From the NCBI RefSeq assembly GCF_021869535.1, contig NW_026262581.1, positions 74,429,955-74,493,954 on the forward strand: 64,000 bases of DNA, in the 5' to 3' direction. Every line of letters starts with the position of its first letter. The stretch's first letter is position 1. The DNA is from Mytilus californianus. Its lineage: Eukaryota; Mollusca; Bivalvia; Mytilida; Mytilidae. The notes below the pieces were generated by a model, which had not been told where the DNA came from, searched no databases, and worked only from the letters and a program-made list of their open reading frames with translations. The position numbers and the translations under genes are program-made. Positions 34,491 to 47,451 of this stretch are shown piece after piece.

Positions 34491-36995
34491 TGAAGCTTTT
34501 GATTACTACATTTGATTTTTATCACCAAGAATAGAAATTTTTCAGTGAGACCAATACTGTGTTGATAAAAGTGCTGAGTCATTATAATAAGTCAAATTGA
34601 TGGGTGCTGATATAAAACTTTATTCTAGGATTTCAATATTAACTATATTGTATAAAATGCACCAAACTCTAGTTCTTTTGTATTTGTTTTCACCTTTTGT
34701 AATGATTAATTCAATTGGAAACACCAGAATTCAAGTCGCAACAAATATTTTTAACTGAAATATTTGCCATTTTTGCTGTGTAATTCCCTAAATGTATCAC
34801 TTGGGTATTTCTCAAGACATAATCTATTAAAATGGGAAATTGTCTGGTTAAGTGTGTACTGTTTATGGAGTTAGACAATATTTGGTCTTAATAGAAGCAT
34901 TTTCAGTGTTAAAATTGTCCAGCTAAGAAAAAAAGAGGCCCAATTGAGGCTTAATTTATATAGAATTTATACTCTCCTGTGTAAAGAATTGTTCACATTC
35001 TTGGCAATTCATGCAGCAAATATTTCAATAGTGCTTCATTTTGAAGTTTCTATCTTTTATTAAATCAAGCATATATAATTTTTCATTTTCTACTGCTTGA
35101 AAGGACTTTTGTTGGAAATGAATACTTCCAAGGGACATAATTCAGATTTTTCATAGATTAATACAGTCAACAAAGGCAACTTTACAGCGGAGTATTTTGC
35201 ATATTTAATGTTTTAAGTGTCTAATATCTTTGTTTTTGTCATCTCAAGACAAAATAAAGGATTTTATAGCAAGTTCTGAAATTTTGAACCACAATATGGC
35301 ATATACTAAAGCATGGAATGGAGATTAGTATGAAAAATCTTGAATTTGTGGTTAGGTTGTAAATTTTGGATAAATTGAATACAAATTGAATGGAACTGTA
35401 ATTTTTATCTGTTTAAATGGTACTGTTTATTATTTTTTTTTAATAAGATCAGATATGATTGGATACAGGTTGTTTATCAAGCCTTATCTGAAAGAAGTAC
35501 AGAAAGAGGTAAACCAGCATGTAGGGGTGGGGACATAAAATGATCCATGTTTCTTTAAGTGATGGGGACATACAAGAATTTATTATAGCCAAGTTTTTCA
35601 CAATAACCCAGTATTGCATTAATGGTGTAATATGAATTCTTTATATCTTTATGCCACAGTATACTGAAGATAGCAAGGGAAATCAAAATCAATCAGACTT
35701 CAGTTATATTACACTATTTTGAAGTTTTTGATTACTACATTTGATTTTTATCACCAAGAATAGAAATGTTTCAGTGAGACCAATACTGTGTTGAGAAAAG
35801 TGCTGAGTCATCATAATAAGTCAAATTGATGGGTGCTGATATAAAACTTTATTCTAGGATTTCAATATTAACTATATTGTATAAAATGCACCAAACTCTA
35901 GTTCTTTTGTATTTGTTTTCACCTTTTGCAATGATTAATTCAATTGGAAACACCAGAATTCAAGTCACAACAAATATTTTTAACTGAAATATTTGCCTTT
36001 TTGCTGTGTAATTCCCTAAATGTATCACTTGGGTATTTCTCAAGACATAATCTATTAAAATGGGAAATTGTCTGGTTAAGTTTGTACTGTTTATGGAGTT
36101 AGGCAATATTTGGTCTTAATAGAAGCATTTTCAGTGTTAAAATTGTCCAGTTAAGAAAAAAAGAGGCCCAATTGAGGCTTAATTTATATAGAATTTATAC
36201 TCTCCTGTGTAAAGAACTGTTTACATTCTTGGCAATTCATGCAGCAAATATTTCAATAGTGCTTCATTTTGTAGTTTCTATCTTTTATGATATCAAGCAT
36301 ATATAATTTTTCGTTTTCTACTGCTTGAAAGGACTTTTGTTGGAAATGAATACTCCCAAGGGACATAATTCAGATTTTTCATAGATTAATACAGTCAACA
36401 AAGGCAACTTTACAGCTGAGTATTTTGCATATTTAATGTTTTAAGTGTCTAATATCTTTGTTTTTGTCATCTCAAGACAGAATAAAGGATTTTATAGCAA
36501 GTTCTGAAATTTTGAACCACACTATGGCATATACTAAAGCATGGAATGGAGATTAGTATGAAAAATCTTGAATTTGTGGTTAGGTTGTAAATTTTGGATA
36601 AATTGAATACAAATTGAATGGAACTGTCATTTTTATCTGTTTAAATTGTACTGTTTATTATTTTTTTTAAATAAGATCAGATATGATTGGATACAGGTAG
36701 TTTATTTAGCCTTATCTGAAAGAAGTACAGAAAGAGGTAAACCAGCATGTAGGGGAGGGGAATAAAATGATCCATGTTTCTTTAAGTGATGAGGACATAC
36801 ACGAATTTATTATAGCCAAGGTTTTCACAATAACCCAGTATTGCATTAATGGTGTAATAAGAATTCTTTATATCTTTATTCCACAGTATAGGTAGGGAAA
36901 ATAGTACTATTTTCCATGCATTAGGTTGGCCTTTTGTGTACCCATGGCAGGTGAAGGAAGTCAACTTAGGAGCGCTGTGATTGGATGTAAGGGTA
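34491..36995 (+). repeat. repeat X, copy 3 (right end only)
   Basis: It contains the tandem pair of ~1.2-kb blocks that ends X copy 1, starting inside the first block because of the duplication breakpoint. Confidence 0.75.
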
Positions 36996-37276
36996 CAATA
37001 TATTTTTGCTTACACCCCAGTTCTATTGTTATACTTCATAGTTTCTATTTCTGAAACAAGTGTAAATTGAATAGATCTATTGTTACGAATAACAAAGGAT
37101 TTTGACCACAGGGTGTGACGAGCGGTGTTTCTGGAAACCCCTGCTTCTACATCCCTCAAACAAAGTCCATTGTTATTCGTAACAATAGAAATTGATTATT
37201 TTTTAAATAGCATAAACATAAGAAATTACTAATAGTGTTCACTACAAATTGTTTCAAGATATTAAAAAACACAGTT

Positions 37277-37432
37277 CATAGGCGGATCCAGGGGGGGGGG
37301 GGGGGCGCCCCCCCCCCTTTTGTGGGGAAAATTTGGTTGATTATATAGGGAATCACTGGAGCATGACTGGAGCGCCCCTTTTAGGTCAGTTAGTGCCCCA
37401 CCCCCTTACAAAAAGTTCTGGATCCGCCACTG
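37277..37432 (+). mobile_element. MITE, second subtype (unit 2)
   Basis: Copy of 25281-25432 with a longer G tract and the inverted end ggatccgccactg. Confidence 0.6.
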
Positions 37433-38050
37433 CATTATAGGAAATTCCAATAGCGAAAAAAAAATTAAGCATCTATTTTGAATACAAAAATAATCCTTTA
37501 AATACTCCTTTGCTTGAAGGTAAATTTTTTTTTATCATTGTCATATGTCTCTATTCTAAAGCATCGGTCTTAAAAAAAAAGGGGGGGATTCCAACTCCCG
37601 GGACCCCCCCCCCCCCCCCCCTGTTACCCATTAGCCGATCTGGGGGTGGGGGTTCAGCGGTTTAGACCCGACTTTGATTTAAAAGATCAATGCATTTGAA
37701 TGGTTGGATCTCCCCCTTTTCTCTCGAGTTGGGAACCCCCAGCTGGATCTGATTGCCCCCAAAAAGGAGTTTCTTAATATTAAATCTGTATCTTTGTATG
37801 TTGAGCGTGTCTGGTAGTCGGGTCACACCTATCCCTTAGTATGTCCGAATATGAATGTTTGTTTATTCTCGAGAAGAAGGGGTGGGGGTTATAAAATCGT
37901 AAGATATAAAATACAGTTATGATTACCTTTATTACACTGATACAGGTAAGAACTTTGGGTTATGATATTGCCTTTATCTTAAGTCTCTTCTACCAAATCC
38001 AACGCTTGTCACAAAATGTTGTCCGTCTTATACCCGTCCAAGTCTAGGTT

Positions 38051-38138
38051 AGTCTATGGAAAGGTATATACTATGAAATTTAGAGCGAGGGGCTTGCCCC
38101 GAGCTCTTAATTTCATAGTATATACCTTTTCATAGACT
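38051..38138. repeat. near-perfect fold-back (unit 2)
   Basis: Copy of the 26070-26157 hairpin; the arms and the palindromic centre are preserved. Confidence 0.88.
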
Positions 38139-39245
38139 ATCCAATTTAGCACATATTTACAACTCGAGTAATCTTTTAATTGATCTATTGATAGTTTACT
38201 TTGGCTGACTACTTGTATCACAGGTGTTTGTAAAACGGAGCTCATTAACAAAGTTTTGTAAATCTACTCACTAGTATCATTGTCAAATATGTGATTTCAA
38301 AAGGCCCTTAACTCCAGAATGAAAAGATGGTAGCTGCTGGTGTAAGTATGTTTATTGATATAAAGCGGTGTTTTACTATACATGTTCTTCTTACATCTTC
38401 TTACATGGTAAGATGACCAAATAAATTGACCAAAAGCAGGCAATAATTAAATTGCAGTGGAAGACGTTTACATGTTTTGAAATCATTTTTTAATTTCACA
38501 GTAAAACTAAAGCTATAATAAATTTGAAACATATAGATAGTTTGTCCCCATAGATATTGTCTAGCAGATAGACATTAAAAAGCAACTACAATAGATCAGA
38601 GATTATAGGTTTTGTGTTTTCTTTTTTATTATTTCAAAGTAAAAACTAAAAGATTTATCAGAATATGTTTATATATATATATAGGTGGCACATTATCTTC
38701 AGACATAATCACAGTTTTTCAATTCATGACATCGTCTTGAACATGCATGATATATTTGTCACTGGACATTAAGCAACCAATAATCAATAAATCAATCAAT
38801 TCATGACGAAATAGATCTCCTTCCTTAAGAAAGTTTAAAAAATTATCACCAAGTTGCTTCAATTTCCCTTCACAAGGTTTCATAGTACACACTTTTTTGT
38901 GTACAAAGTAATTACATGGATGATACATTACCATAATTTTAAGATATCGTTGTACTCTAATCAAGGTATAAAGAACCATATGTATTAACCTTGATTTGAA
39001 TGAAAGAAATTTGCAATTGTCAAAAACATTTTTTAGATCCAAAGATTTTAATAGTAGGATATTTAAAAATCAACGTGAAAACTAATTACAAACTATTTCA
39101 TTTAATTTGGAACACAGCATTTTATTTCAAAATAGCCAGTGGCAATTTTTGTTTTAAATATCTTGATTACGATACAATGAAATCTTACCCTTGTGGTCAT
39201 TCATGCGTAGTTACTTTGTACACAGGAAAAGTATGTACTAGTATA

Positions 39246-39334
39246 TGTAAGAGAATGATAATCCCTTTCTTCATGAATAAGTACGAGCGTTAGCGAGTAC
39301 TTATCATGAAGTAAGGGATTATCATTCTCTTACA
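39246..39334. repeat. near-perfect fold-back (unit 2)
   Basis: Copy of the 27257-27345 hairpin. Confidence 0.88.
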
Positions 39335-40672
39335 AACTTAGAATATTGTAAAGTGCTCAAGGCTCAAATGATCTATTCAAGAATTAGTTTCATTGTCAGT
39401 GCAATGTTTATAATTGATGCATGACTTCCTTTTTCGGCATGTCATTTATGGATAAGTTTTAGTGATGCGAGGACTTTCTTATCATTTGGGAAATATTTTT
39501 AAAAAAAATGCGTTATAGATATTAGGTGACACAACAGTAGAAAGAAAAGGTAGGGATTGTATGTTTCCTGATTGTGAGTATGAATGTAAATTCTGTAATA
39601 TTTTAGTGAGGAATTATTCTGTTTTATTTACAGTTTAAATCAATTAATACATTAGAGTTACAACTAAATTTTATTTCACAGCCAATAATTTGGTCCGGCT
39701 TTTTACATCAAATACTGTTTCATTATGTCAGGGAAATGCTCAAAAATAATACCCTTAAAAGTTTTTAATATGTTTAAAATTTAATTCCTGTTTTTTTATC
39801 GGAATAATTGTATTGGAAATAACTATTCTCCCCAACCGCTGATCAAGTAATCAAAGTTTTGGAAAGCTAAAGATTTAGGTTATTTTTTATCTGAAAGATT
39901 TTATTCCATTTTTTTTGCATTGTTTTGGTATTGTTTAATTTTATAGTAATTTGAAGTTATTAATATTTTCATAATAAAATTCACGGTACCAATTTTACTG
40001 CACCAGTAAACTTCGACTTATTTCAGTTGAGATTTTTGTTTGTTTCACAATTCAACTTTTAGTCAGTTTCAATCACTGTGTGATAAATCCTTTCAATCTG
40101 ATAAATGTGCTTCGGGGCAGTTGTAACTCATTTATAGAAACTCCTTGTTTTGAACTGTAAATAGACCAAAATAATAGGATAATCCCTTACTAAGAACATG
40201 ATTTACATTCATTCTTCACAATTAAGAGGCATCCAATTCTACAATTTCATTGGTCGAGAGTACTTTGCTATATTCTAATAAAAATTAGAAGGCAAATATA
40301 AGCAATTTGATTGGACGAGAAGTTGTAAGTATGTGCTAAATTGAAAACTGCATACAAGGAGCATGATATATTTTTTTGGTTTGTAATAAAAATACACGAA
40401 ACGGTCAAACTTGACCCGCTGATCCATATTAGCACATGGATTTAACGGGAATATGCAAAACAACTTTGACATTTGTTATATATACTCACTTGTCAACGTT
40501 TGAACAAAGATACCCTAAGAAAGGTAACTAGTAGGGTTTCATGTATTAAAAAAATCGTATAAATCTTGGTTTGATATTGTCAATAAATATGCTATCGGTT
40601 TTTTTTTTTTCATTAAATAATCAATGTTAACAAATATAGGGTTTAGAATGGGGTGTAAGTTAGTTATACACC

Positions 40673-40772
40673 TCGGGATACGGCGTGTCTGGATAAGAAA
40701 CCCCTCCGGCCGACGGCCAACGGGGTTTCTTATCCAAACACACCTATCCCTCGGTGCATAACTATTACGTGA
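40673..40772. repeat. fold-back (unit 2)
   Basis: Copy of the 28673-28772 hairpin; the loop reads ccggccgacggccaac instead of the unit 1 version, while the arms are kept. Confidence 0.82.
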
Positions 40773-42045
40773 ACCCCTGAGGGGTTCACGCTTATAAATT
40801 GGCGAGTTTTGGAAGCTTCTATGGGCCATTCGATATCCTCTGAAACAAGATTCCCGGAACTTCTCAAAAAGTTTCGATTATTTATACAGGTAGTTGTTTA
40901 TATCTTGATACGGTCCCTCTATGGATAGGCTACCATGTGACATTGTTTATTGTTCAGCAATCGAAGTTCATTAATTTTGTAGATCGGGAAATTAAAAAAA
41001 ATAAAGACTCGATTGCAATAAAAATCATTTATATGTTGCCACCTACTTGCCTCTTGGTAGAACATATGCGTTTTAATAATGCGACATAATCAGAATTTTA
41101 ATTAGATATCAAGTATAATGATAACGCAGTTATATGATTCATGCTTTGAGACGGGCCCTGTGTGCGTTGTGTGTGAAGAATTTAATACAACGTGCTATTG
41201 TGCATTGTGACAATAAATCTGGGAATAGTATACTAATATATTATGTCTCAGAATAAACTGATTATTTCTTAACGTTTAACCACGTGACATTATTTACTTC
41301 AATCACAGCCTGGGCAAATGTCGGAAAGCAAGAAGAAAATTAACAAAACATATATCTGTTATAAATATATCTAAGGTCGGAAAGCATAATTATACAATTG
41401 TATAATATGTCTCTGTTATAATTTAACAAAACAAAATTTCTGTCAAAATAATTTCATTAAAATACACTAACAGACCAAGAAAATATTCATTAACATTATT
41501 AAGTTTAAACTGAAACTAAATTTGTCATTAATAGAATATAATGTATGATGTTATATTATGTCCGTGAATACATTTATGAAAATTATATGCAACATATTAG
41601 CACCAACTATCAGGGATTCGTACACATAAGTTAGTTAAATTTAAACTGTAGTGAATGAAAAAAAAACTCCACAACGATTTTAAATCCTTGCATCTCACAA
41701 CAAACGTATTTAATATTTTACAATAATCATTTAGTTACTACGTTAATTATTTAATTTCGTTTTAGTATATATGGTTTTATAAGTCTCTGCTTATATTTTG
41801 TATAGCAATATATTCATATCATGGAAAGTCAGACTTGAAGAAGAGATTGATTTAATAAATAAATTGTCCATTAGTAAATACTTGATGTTTGTTTTTATTA
41901 ATATTATATTTTTTAATTTTCGGAAATGATTCATTAACAGAAATGTATGTTATTAAATTTTAATTCTTTTTGTTTTGTTTTTAATAGTTTAACCTCATAA
42001 CATCTTAATCTTTTCAATATGGTGCGAGTTCGAAAATTGCGTATT

Positions 42046-42184
42046 CAGTAGCGGATCCGGAGGGGGGAGGGCGAGGGGGGGTCCGCGGGTTAAAACCCCG
42101 TTTTTTTTTTACGATCAATGCTTTTGAATGGGGACAAATGGTTGGACCCCTCCCCTTTTTAAAATGGCTGGATCCGCCCCCTAG
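42046..42184 (+). mobile_element. CAGTGGCGGATCC MITE in X copy 4
   Basis: Equivalent of 20111-20242 with one change in the start (cagtagcggatcc). Confidence 0.6.
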
Positions 42185-43200
42185 TATTCATTGTGTTGAC
42201 CAGCTATCATACACCGTCTTGACTTATTTTCATTATATTACACCCTGTTCACACGACACATCATCGGTTTGCGTTTACACAAATTTCGGATTAAATGGTC
42301 ATGAATCCGGAGTCAAAACACTTGAGGTAGGTAGTTTGACATCCGAATTCAATAGCCTAGAATGAATATACGTGATGACGCAAATGCGCATTGTAATCCA
42401 GAGTATCAGTGCGTATGCTTTCCACTTACTATTTCTTGCGCTGCACAAGAAAACCACATGCATGCATAGATATTAATTTCACTCGCGGACTGTGAATTTT
42501 CGCATTTCTTATCTAAATTCAGGACACGGCAGTTAGAGCTGAACATGTGACGTTGAATCATGGTCATCATAAGTTAAGGTATTCTGACCTCTAGCTGTTT
42601 CTCTTTTCTTTTTCTTTTTTTTTTTTTGAGTGACTGTCCTATTATAAACTTTGAAATTTTCAAAATACTAAGGATTTTTTTCCCAAGGAATAAATAGATT
42701 ACCTTAGATCAGGAACATATATATTGGCGGGACTTGACACTACCTAATTGTAGCCGATTTTATCGTCGGGTCATAGTTAATAATTCATTTCATCACAGAA
42801 TGGTACAGAATTCAAACAGGGTAATAAAAAATGGCGCCGATTGCATTCCCAACTTCACAAACCATTATAAAACACTTCACATCAAATAAATCAAACTTAT
42901 TTTGGTCATTTTATATGACAAAATATATCTACTTTATGATAAAACTTATATTTATTTACGATTAGAATTATTTGGTTATTTTTTTTAAGCAGTTCCAATA
43001 GTTTTTCAGTCAGACGCTACCAAAATCCTTAAATCTCGCGAAGTCTCGGGGACTCCGAGATTTTATCAATTTTATGCTGAAAAGCATGTCAGATTCATTT
43101 CCCGTTAGATATACTGTTATCAGCTTAGATGTATTTGGCAAAACATTTGTTTCGAAACTTTGGGTCTTCAATACTCTTCAACTTTGTACTTTAATATTAT

Positions 43201-43236
43201 ATGAGTCTTTGTAGACGAAATGCGCGTCTGGCGTAC
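43201..43236 (+). pseudogene. hammerhead remnant (X copy 4, first pass)
   Basis: Same 5'-deleted form as at 31208-31244. Confidence 0.55.
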
Positions 43237-43642
43237 AACATTTTAATCTTGGTATCTATACATTTTTATATATCTACATAGGATACATATCTTTTTTTTA
43301 ATATTAATTGGTTCTTTTGAGAGAATATTCAGGTATTTATAAATCTTCTTCAGGACTAAGTTTTCCCCATAGAATATTTGGATTTATTAAAGTAACTTCA
43401 GGAAATCCTTAAAATTTGAGATGAACATGTGACGTTGAATCATGGTCATCATAAGTTAAGGTATTCTGACCTCTAGCTGTTTCTCTTTTCTTTTTCTTTT
43501 TTTTTGTTGAGTGACTGTCCTATTATAAACATTGAAATTTTCAAAATACAAAGGATTTTTTTCCCAAGGAATAAATAGATTACCTTAAATCAGGAACATA
43601 TATATTGACGGGACTTGACACTACCTAATTGTAGCCGATTTT

Positions 43643-44340
43643 TTAGGAATAAATGTAATAAACTAGCTTTAAACTCAAAAACTGATTATTTTTCAAAATT
43701 GTCAACCAAAATTATATCTGAAACTCATGGTGGCAAACAATATTGGAGTCTTATTAAATCTTTGATGAAATGTGACTCCAGTGACAGTCGCAACATTCCC
43801 CCTTTACAGATAGACGATGATCTGATCTGTGACGATACAAAAAAGGCAAAAATATTTAATGATTATTTTTGTGGTCAATCAAATATTGATGACTCTAACA
43901 TACATCTGCCAGACATACCTGACACACGAACAGAGGGACTCGGTGATATGATAATATCTGAGAACGAGGTAGTAGACATTTTGAAGATTTTGGACGTATC
44001 AAAAGCATCGGGACCAGATCGAATAAGCCCACGACTTCTAAAAGAAGCATATGGAATTCTGAAATACCCTTTGTGCAGGTTATTTAACCTATCTTTATCA
44101 GTTGGCAAGTTTCCTTCTGACTGGGAATGTTCTAATGTTACCCCTGTATTTAAGAAGGGCTCTCCAAGTGACTACAGAAACTATAGACCGATCTCATTGA
44201 TAAGCGTTATTGGAAAAGTCATGGAAAGATGTGTTTTTAAGCATATTCATAATTATCTACTTGCTAACCAGATAATTACACCCAACCAATCGGGTTTCAC
44301 TCAAGGGGACTCAGCCATTAATCAATTGCTGAATATTACA
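43643..44340 (+). pseudogene. LINE reverse transcriptase, N-terminal half (unit 2)
   Basis: Same product as at 32251-32948, including KASGPDRISPRLLKEAYG and SDYRNYRPISLISVIGKVME. It ends at ...gaatattaca, after which foreign sequence (aacaagttgctttcttt) follows. The catalytic half resumes in frame at 47452. Confidence 0.85.
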
Positions 44341-45292
44341 AACAAGTTGCTTTCTTTAAAAAAAGAAATGCAATCGTAACCCCAAATGCTTGTTTGGCAT
44401 TAGATATAAGGTAATTGTTTTAAAAAAAAAAAGATTTATTGTTTTATATCATTTTTGTTTTATAAGAATTAGAAACTGACAGTGACTGTTTACTTAAAGT
44501 AAATACTGTTCAATGTGGGGTGAAATATTCTTGTTAAAGGAATATTTTTTTTCTCTCCTCTCTCCCGAAAGACATCATGTTAAGTCACCCACTTGATGTT
44601 CCATTCTAAGATGCTGGTTTTTGTTTTTAAATTAGAGTTAGTTTTTAGGCTAAGGTCAAATGCAAATGTGAAGAAATTTAATCAATTAATGATTACATGT
44701 GTTTAAGAAATGCAATACGTGAACCTGTAAAATAGCCGTTTTTATTGGAATTTGAGATATGTTCATGGTTATTTGAACAATGGCTTGATATTGATCATTA
44801 TTAAGATCCTTACACCTGCTCTGCAAGGTTTTTTATGCTTAGGGTAGCAAGCATTGGCAATTTTAAGTTCTGTGCTTTGTGTATGCTCTTAAAAGTTTTA
44901 GATGACAAACCTTTTTTGTTAAAAACAAACACTTTTAAAACCTTTAACTCGCTTTGAAGATATTTTCCGGATGTCCCTTTTTATTTTGATGTTTTCTTAT
45001 ATTTTGAATTGTGGGTCATGAAAAAAGGCCTGCAAGTTTAATTGTAAATATATACAATTTGAATCGCACTGTATCCTCTTCACCTTGATGACCGAAATCA
45101 ATTCATTAAAAAGATATTTATAGCCTAGACAAAACAGCTTACACCTTGTACTTATAAACAAACAAACAAAATTGAAAACAACAAAAAACTAACATGGTCA
45201 AACCTGAAATTACCACTGATCAGTATACCCATCACCTAAATATGAGTTTGTTTAAAGGTCACATTTATGAACTGTTGTAAGGTGTTCCTTTT

Positions 45293-45943
45293 TGTCGAGC
45301 CTTCGACTTTATTCGTAAAAGCGAGACAAAGCGATTCTATATTCCGTCGGTGTCGTCGGCGGTTGCGTCCACAAATATTCACTCTGTGGTTAAAGTTTTT
45401 GAAATTTTAATAACTTTCTTAAACTATTCTGGATTTGTACCAAACTTGGACAGAAGCTTGTTTGTGATCATAAGATAGTACCCAGAAGTAAATTTTGTAA
45501 GAATAAAATTCCATTTTTTCCGTATTTTACTTATAAATGGACTTAGTTTTCTGCTGGGATACAATACGTTAAAGTTTTTTTAAATTTTAATAACTTTCTT
45601 ATACTATCCTGGATTTGTACCAAACTTGGACAGAAGCTTGTTTATGATTAAAAGCTAGTATCTAGAAGGAAATTTTTTGTCAAAATTTTGTACCTGTTTA
45701 TCTGTATTTTACTTATAAATGGACTTAGTTTTTCTTCCAGTTAACATTACATACAGTCTGAAGTTAAATTTTTTAGATTTATAAACTATCCTGGATTTTT
45801 ACCAAATATGGACAGAAGCTTCTTAAAATAAAAAAAAATAGTATTGAGAGGAATATTTTTATTGATGTTTTTCCTCATTTTTGTTGAGCCTGCGATTTAC
45901 AGCAAAAGTAGGCGAGACACTGGGTTCCGCGGAACCCTTACGA
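45293..45943 (+). mobile_element. family C element, complete copy
   Basis: Start tgtcgagccttcgac, cgtcggtgtcgtcggcgg microsatellite, tandem cores of about 190 bp, second strand motif gttgagcctgcgatttac, terminal hairpin gggttccgcggaaccc, end ttacga. The reverse copy at 54330-55290 lacks it and has an uninterrupted T run at the site, so it inserted between Ts without a visible target duplication, as Helentron-type elements do. That classification is inference. Confidence 0.75.
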
Positions 45944-46059
45944 TTTTTTTTATCTGAACACGATTTTTTCATTAAATATCAAAGGGTGTCTTTTACATGG
46001 TAAAATTACACTACTGTCTTATGGTATGTATGTAAATTCTTTTAAACCAGGTGTATTCA

Positions 46060-46330
46060 TAAGCACATGTCCCAGGTCCGAAGTATGTTGTTTAGTGGTT
46101 GTCTTTTTTTGGTGCAGTTCATATTTGCTTTTTGTTTCTGGTTTGAAGTTAAATTAGATCTGTTTGGTTTTTTTTCTGTTTAAATTGTTTTATAACAGTG
46201 TTTGGGGTCCTCGGTAGGATGCTGTTCAATGTCAGCCAAGCTTTTGTGTTGAAGGCTGAATTATAACCTATAATTGCTAATTTTGACTACACTGTGTTTT
46301 GATGGAGAGTTGTCTTCCTACCACATTTAA
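46060..46330 (-). repeat. dispersed repeat D, diverged reverse copy
   Basis: It contains gttgtttagtggttgtc and ggagagttgtcttcctacca, reverse-strand counterparts of blocks in the copy at 15650-15945. It lies inside the insertion that splits the LINE. Confidence 0.45.
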
Positions 46331-46504
46331 AAAGATATTCCCTGACATTTGACAAATCCATTAGAATAATCGAGATATTGAAATTGAACTGAAGTTGCCT
46401 AGTAGGTTTCTTACATTGACCCGGCTATCCTTTTTCTCTCTTGCTGGATAGTTTTATACTGGTCATTTGGGGGCACTGTGTAGCCTACTGATCAGTCATG
46501 AGAT

Positions 46505-46645
46505 GGCTCAAAATCTTCTTACACTATTTTACATTTTCGTACTTAATATATTAAAACCGAAAATTCATCATCTGATCGTCTTTATGAAATAATAATTATT
46601 TATTTTTATTTTGACGAACATTTTGAAGAGCATTAATTACTACAG
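46505..46645 (+). repeat. segment repeated inverted at 53165-53305
   Basis: acattttcgtacttaatata, accgaaaattcatcatctga and gacgaacattttgaagagc recur as reverse complement at 53165-53305. Outside it, 46646-47427 shows no recognised feature. Confidence 0.6.
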
Positions 46646-47451
46646 GCCGGACATATAGTTAGATAATCTGTTCCCTGACCAAGATAACTATAAATAGAAA
46701 TTATTTTTTCTTATCTCTGCCTGCATCTGTCATCACACGGTGTCTATTAATTAATAGACATTTGATAAGGAAATAAAAAATATTTAAACAAAGAAAATTG
46801 CAATTTTAAAGAAAATAAAAACTATTCAAGGAATATGTATATCAATTTAGATTATATACGTCCTTGGTCTATCCTAGACGTAAAATTTCAATAAAGTGCA
46901 AGAAAGACTTCATTTTAATTTCAGTATTGTCCTTTAGTTAGTCCCACAAGGACGTTGAGGTATGAAAATTATGAAATAGCCTGCTTCGTACATTATGTAC
47001 ATTTTCCCTAGACTCGGAATCTTAAGTGAAATGCTAGTAATACTTCTTTTATAGATTTTAGTTTTAACAAATCTCGTTTCGAATATAAATCGCATTGTTT
47101 ACGTGAAATCTTATCTCATATCTAAACACAGCTGGTTTCAACGTTTGACTCTAATTAGAATAACTACGCGTATATGTAAGGTAAATATTAGCAGCTTGTA
47201 ATTGCGTGCAAGGGAGTATTCAAATGCTTATTAAAGTAGCTTGCGTCATAATAAATTTCGCATCATATGTAACATATCTCTATAGCAACTTTAAGATGCT
47301 AATGATTCAACAGGTCAAATAATAAGCTATTGCGCATGTATATGAAAGGTGGCCATAGAAGGAAACAGATGTATTCCGAATAACATCCGGTGTTCCGAAA
47401 GACTACGGACATCGTCCAATATATACTGCGTAAACCCTCAGGGGTTTACGC

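Larger units (their letters stand above)
36996..41112. repeat. spacer Q, copy 2
   Basis: Unit 2 copy of 25000-29122, with the same hairpins at the corresponding places and small indels (for example a duplicated cttcttacat near 38390). Confidence 0.6.
34491..45679 (+). repeat. 12-kb tandem segmental duplication, unit 2
   Basis: The second unit runs from inside X to inside family C; from 45680 the sequence continues into family C sequence absent from unit 1. It lacks the TTAA MITE and one family C monomer and has a shorter C run (37604-37621). Confidence 0.85.
44341..47451 (+). mobile_element. 3.1-kb insertion splitting the LINE
   Basis: The RT reading frame stops making sense after attaca at 44340 and resumes with aatgagtttgggaaggc at 47452. 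The left edge aagttgctttctttaaaaaa matches, in reverse, the end of a related copy at 54330-55290. The right edge is a palindrome (gcgtaaaccctcagggg...). It contains family C (45293-45943) and a piece of repeat D. No transposase is recognised, so the class is unknown. Confidence 0.65.
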
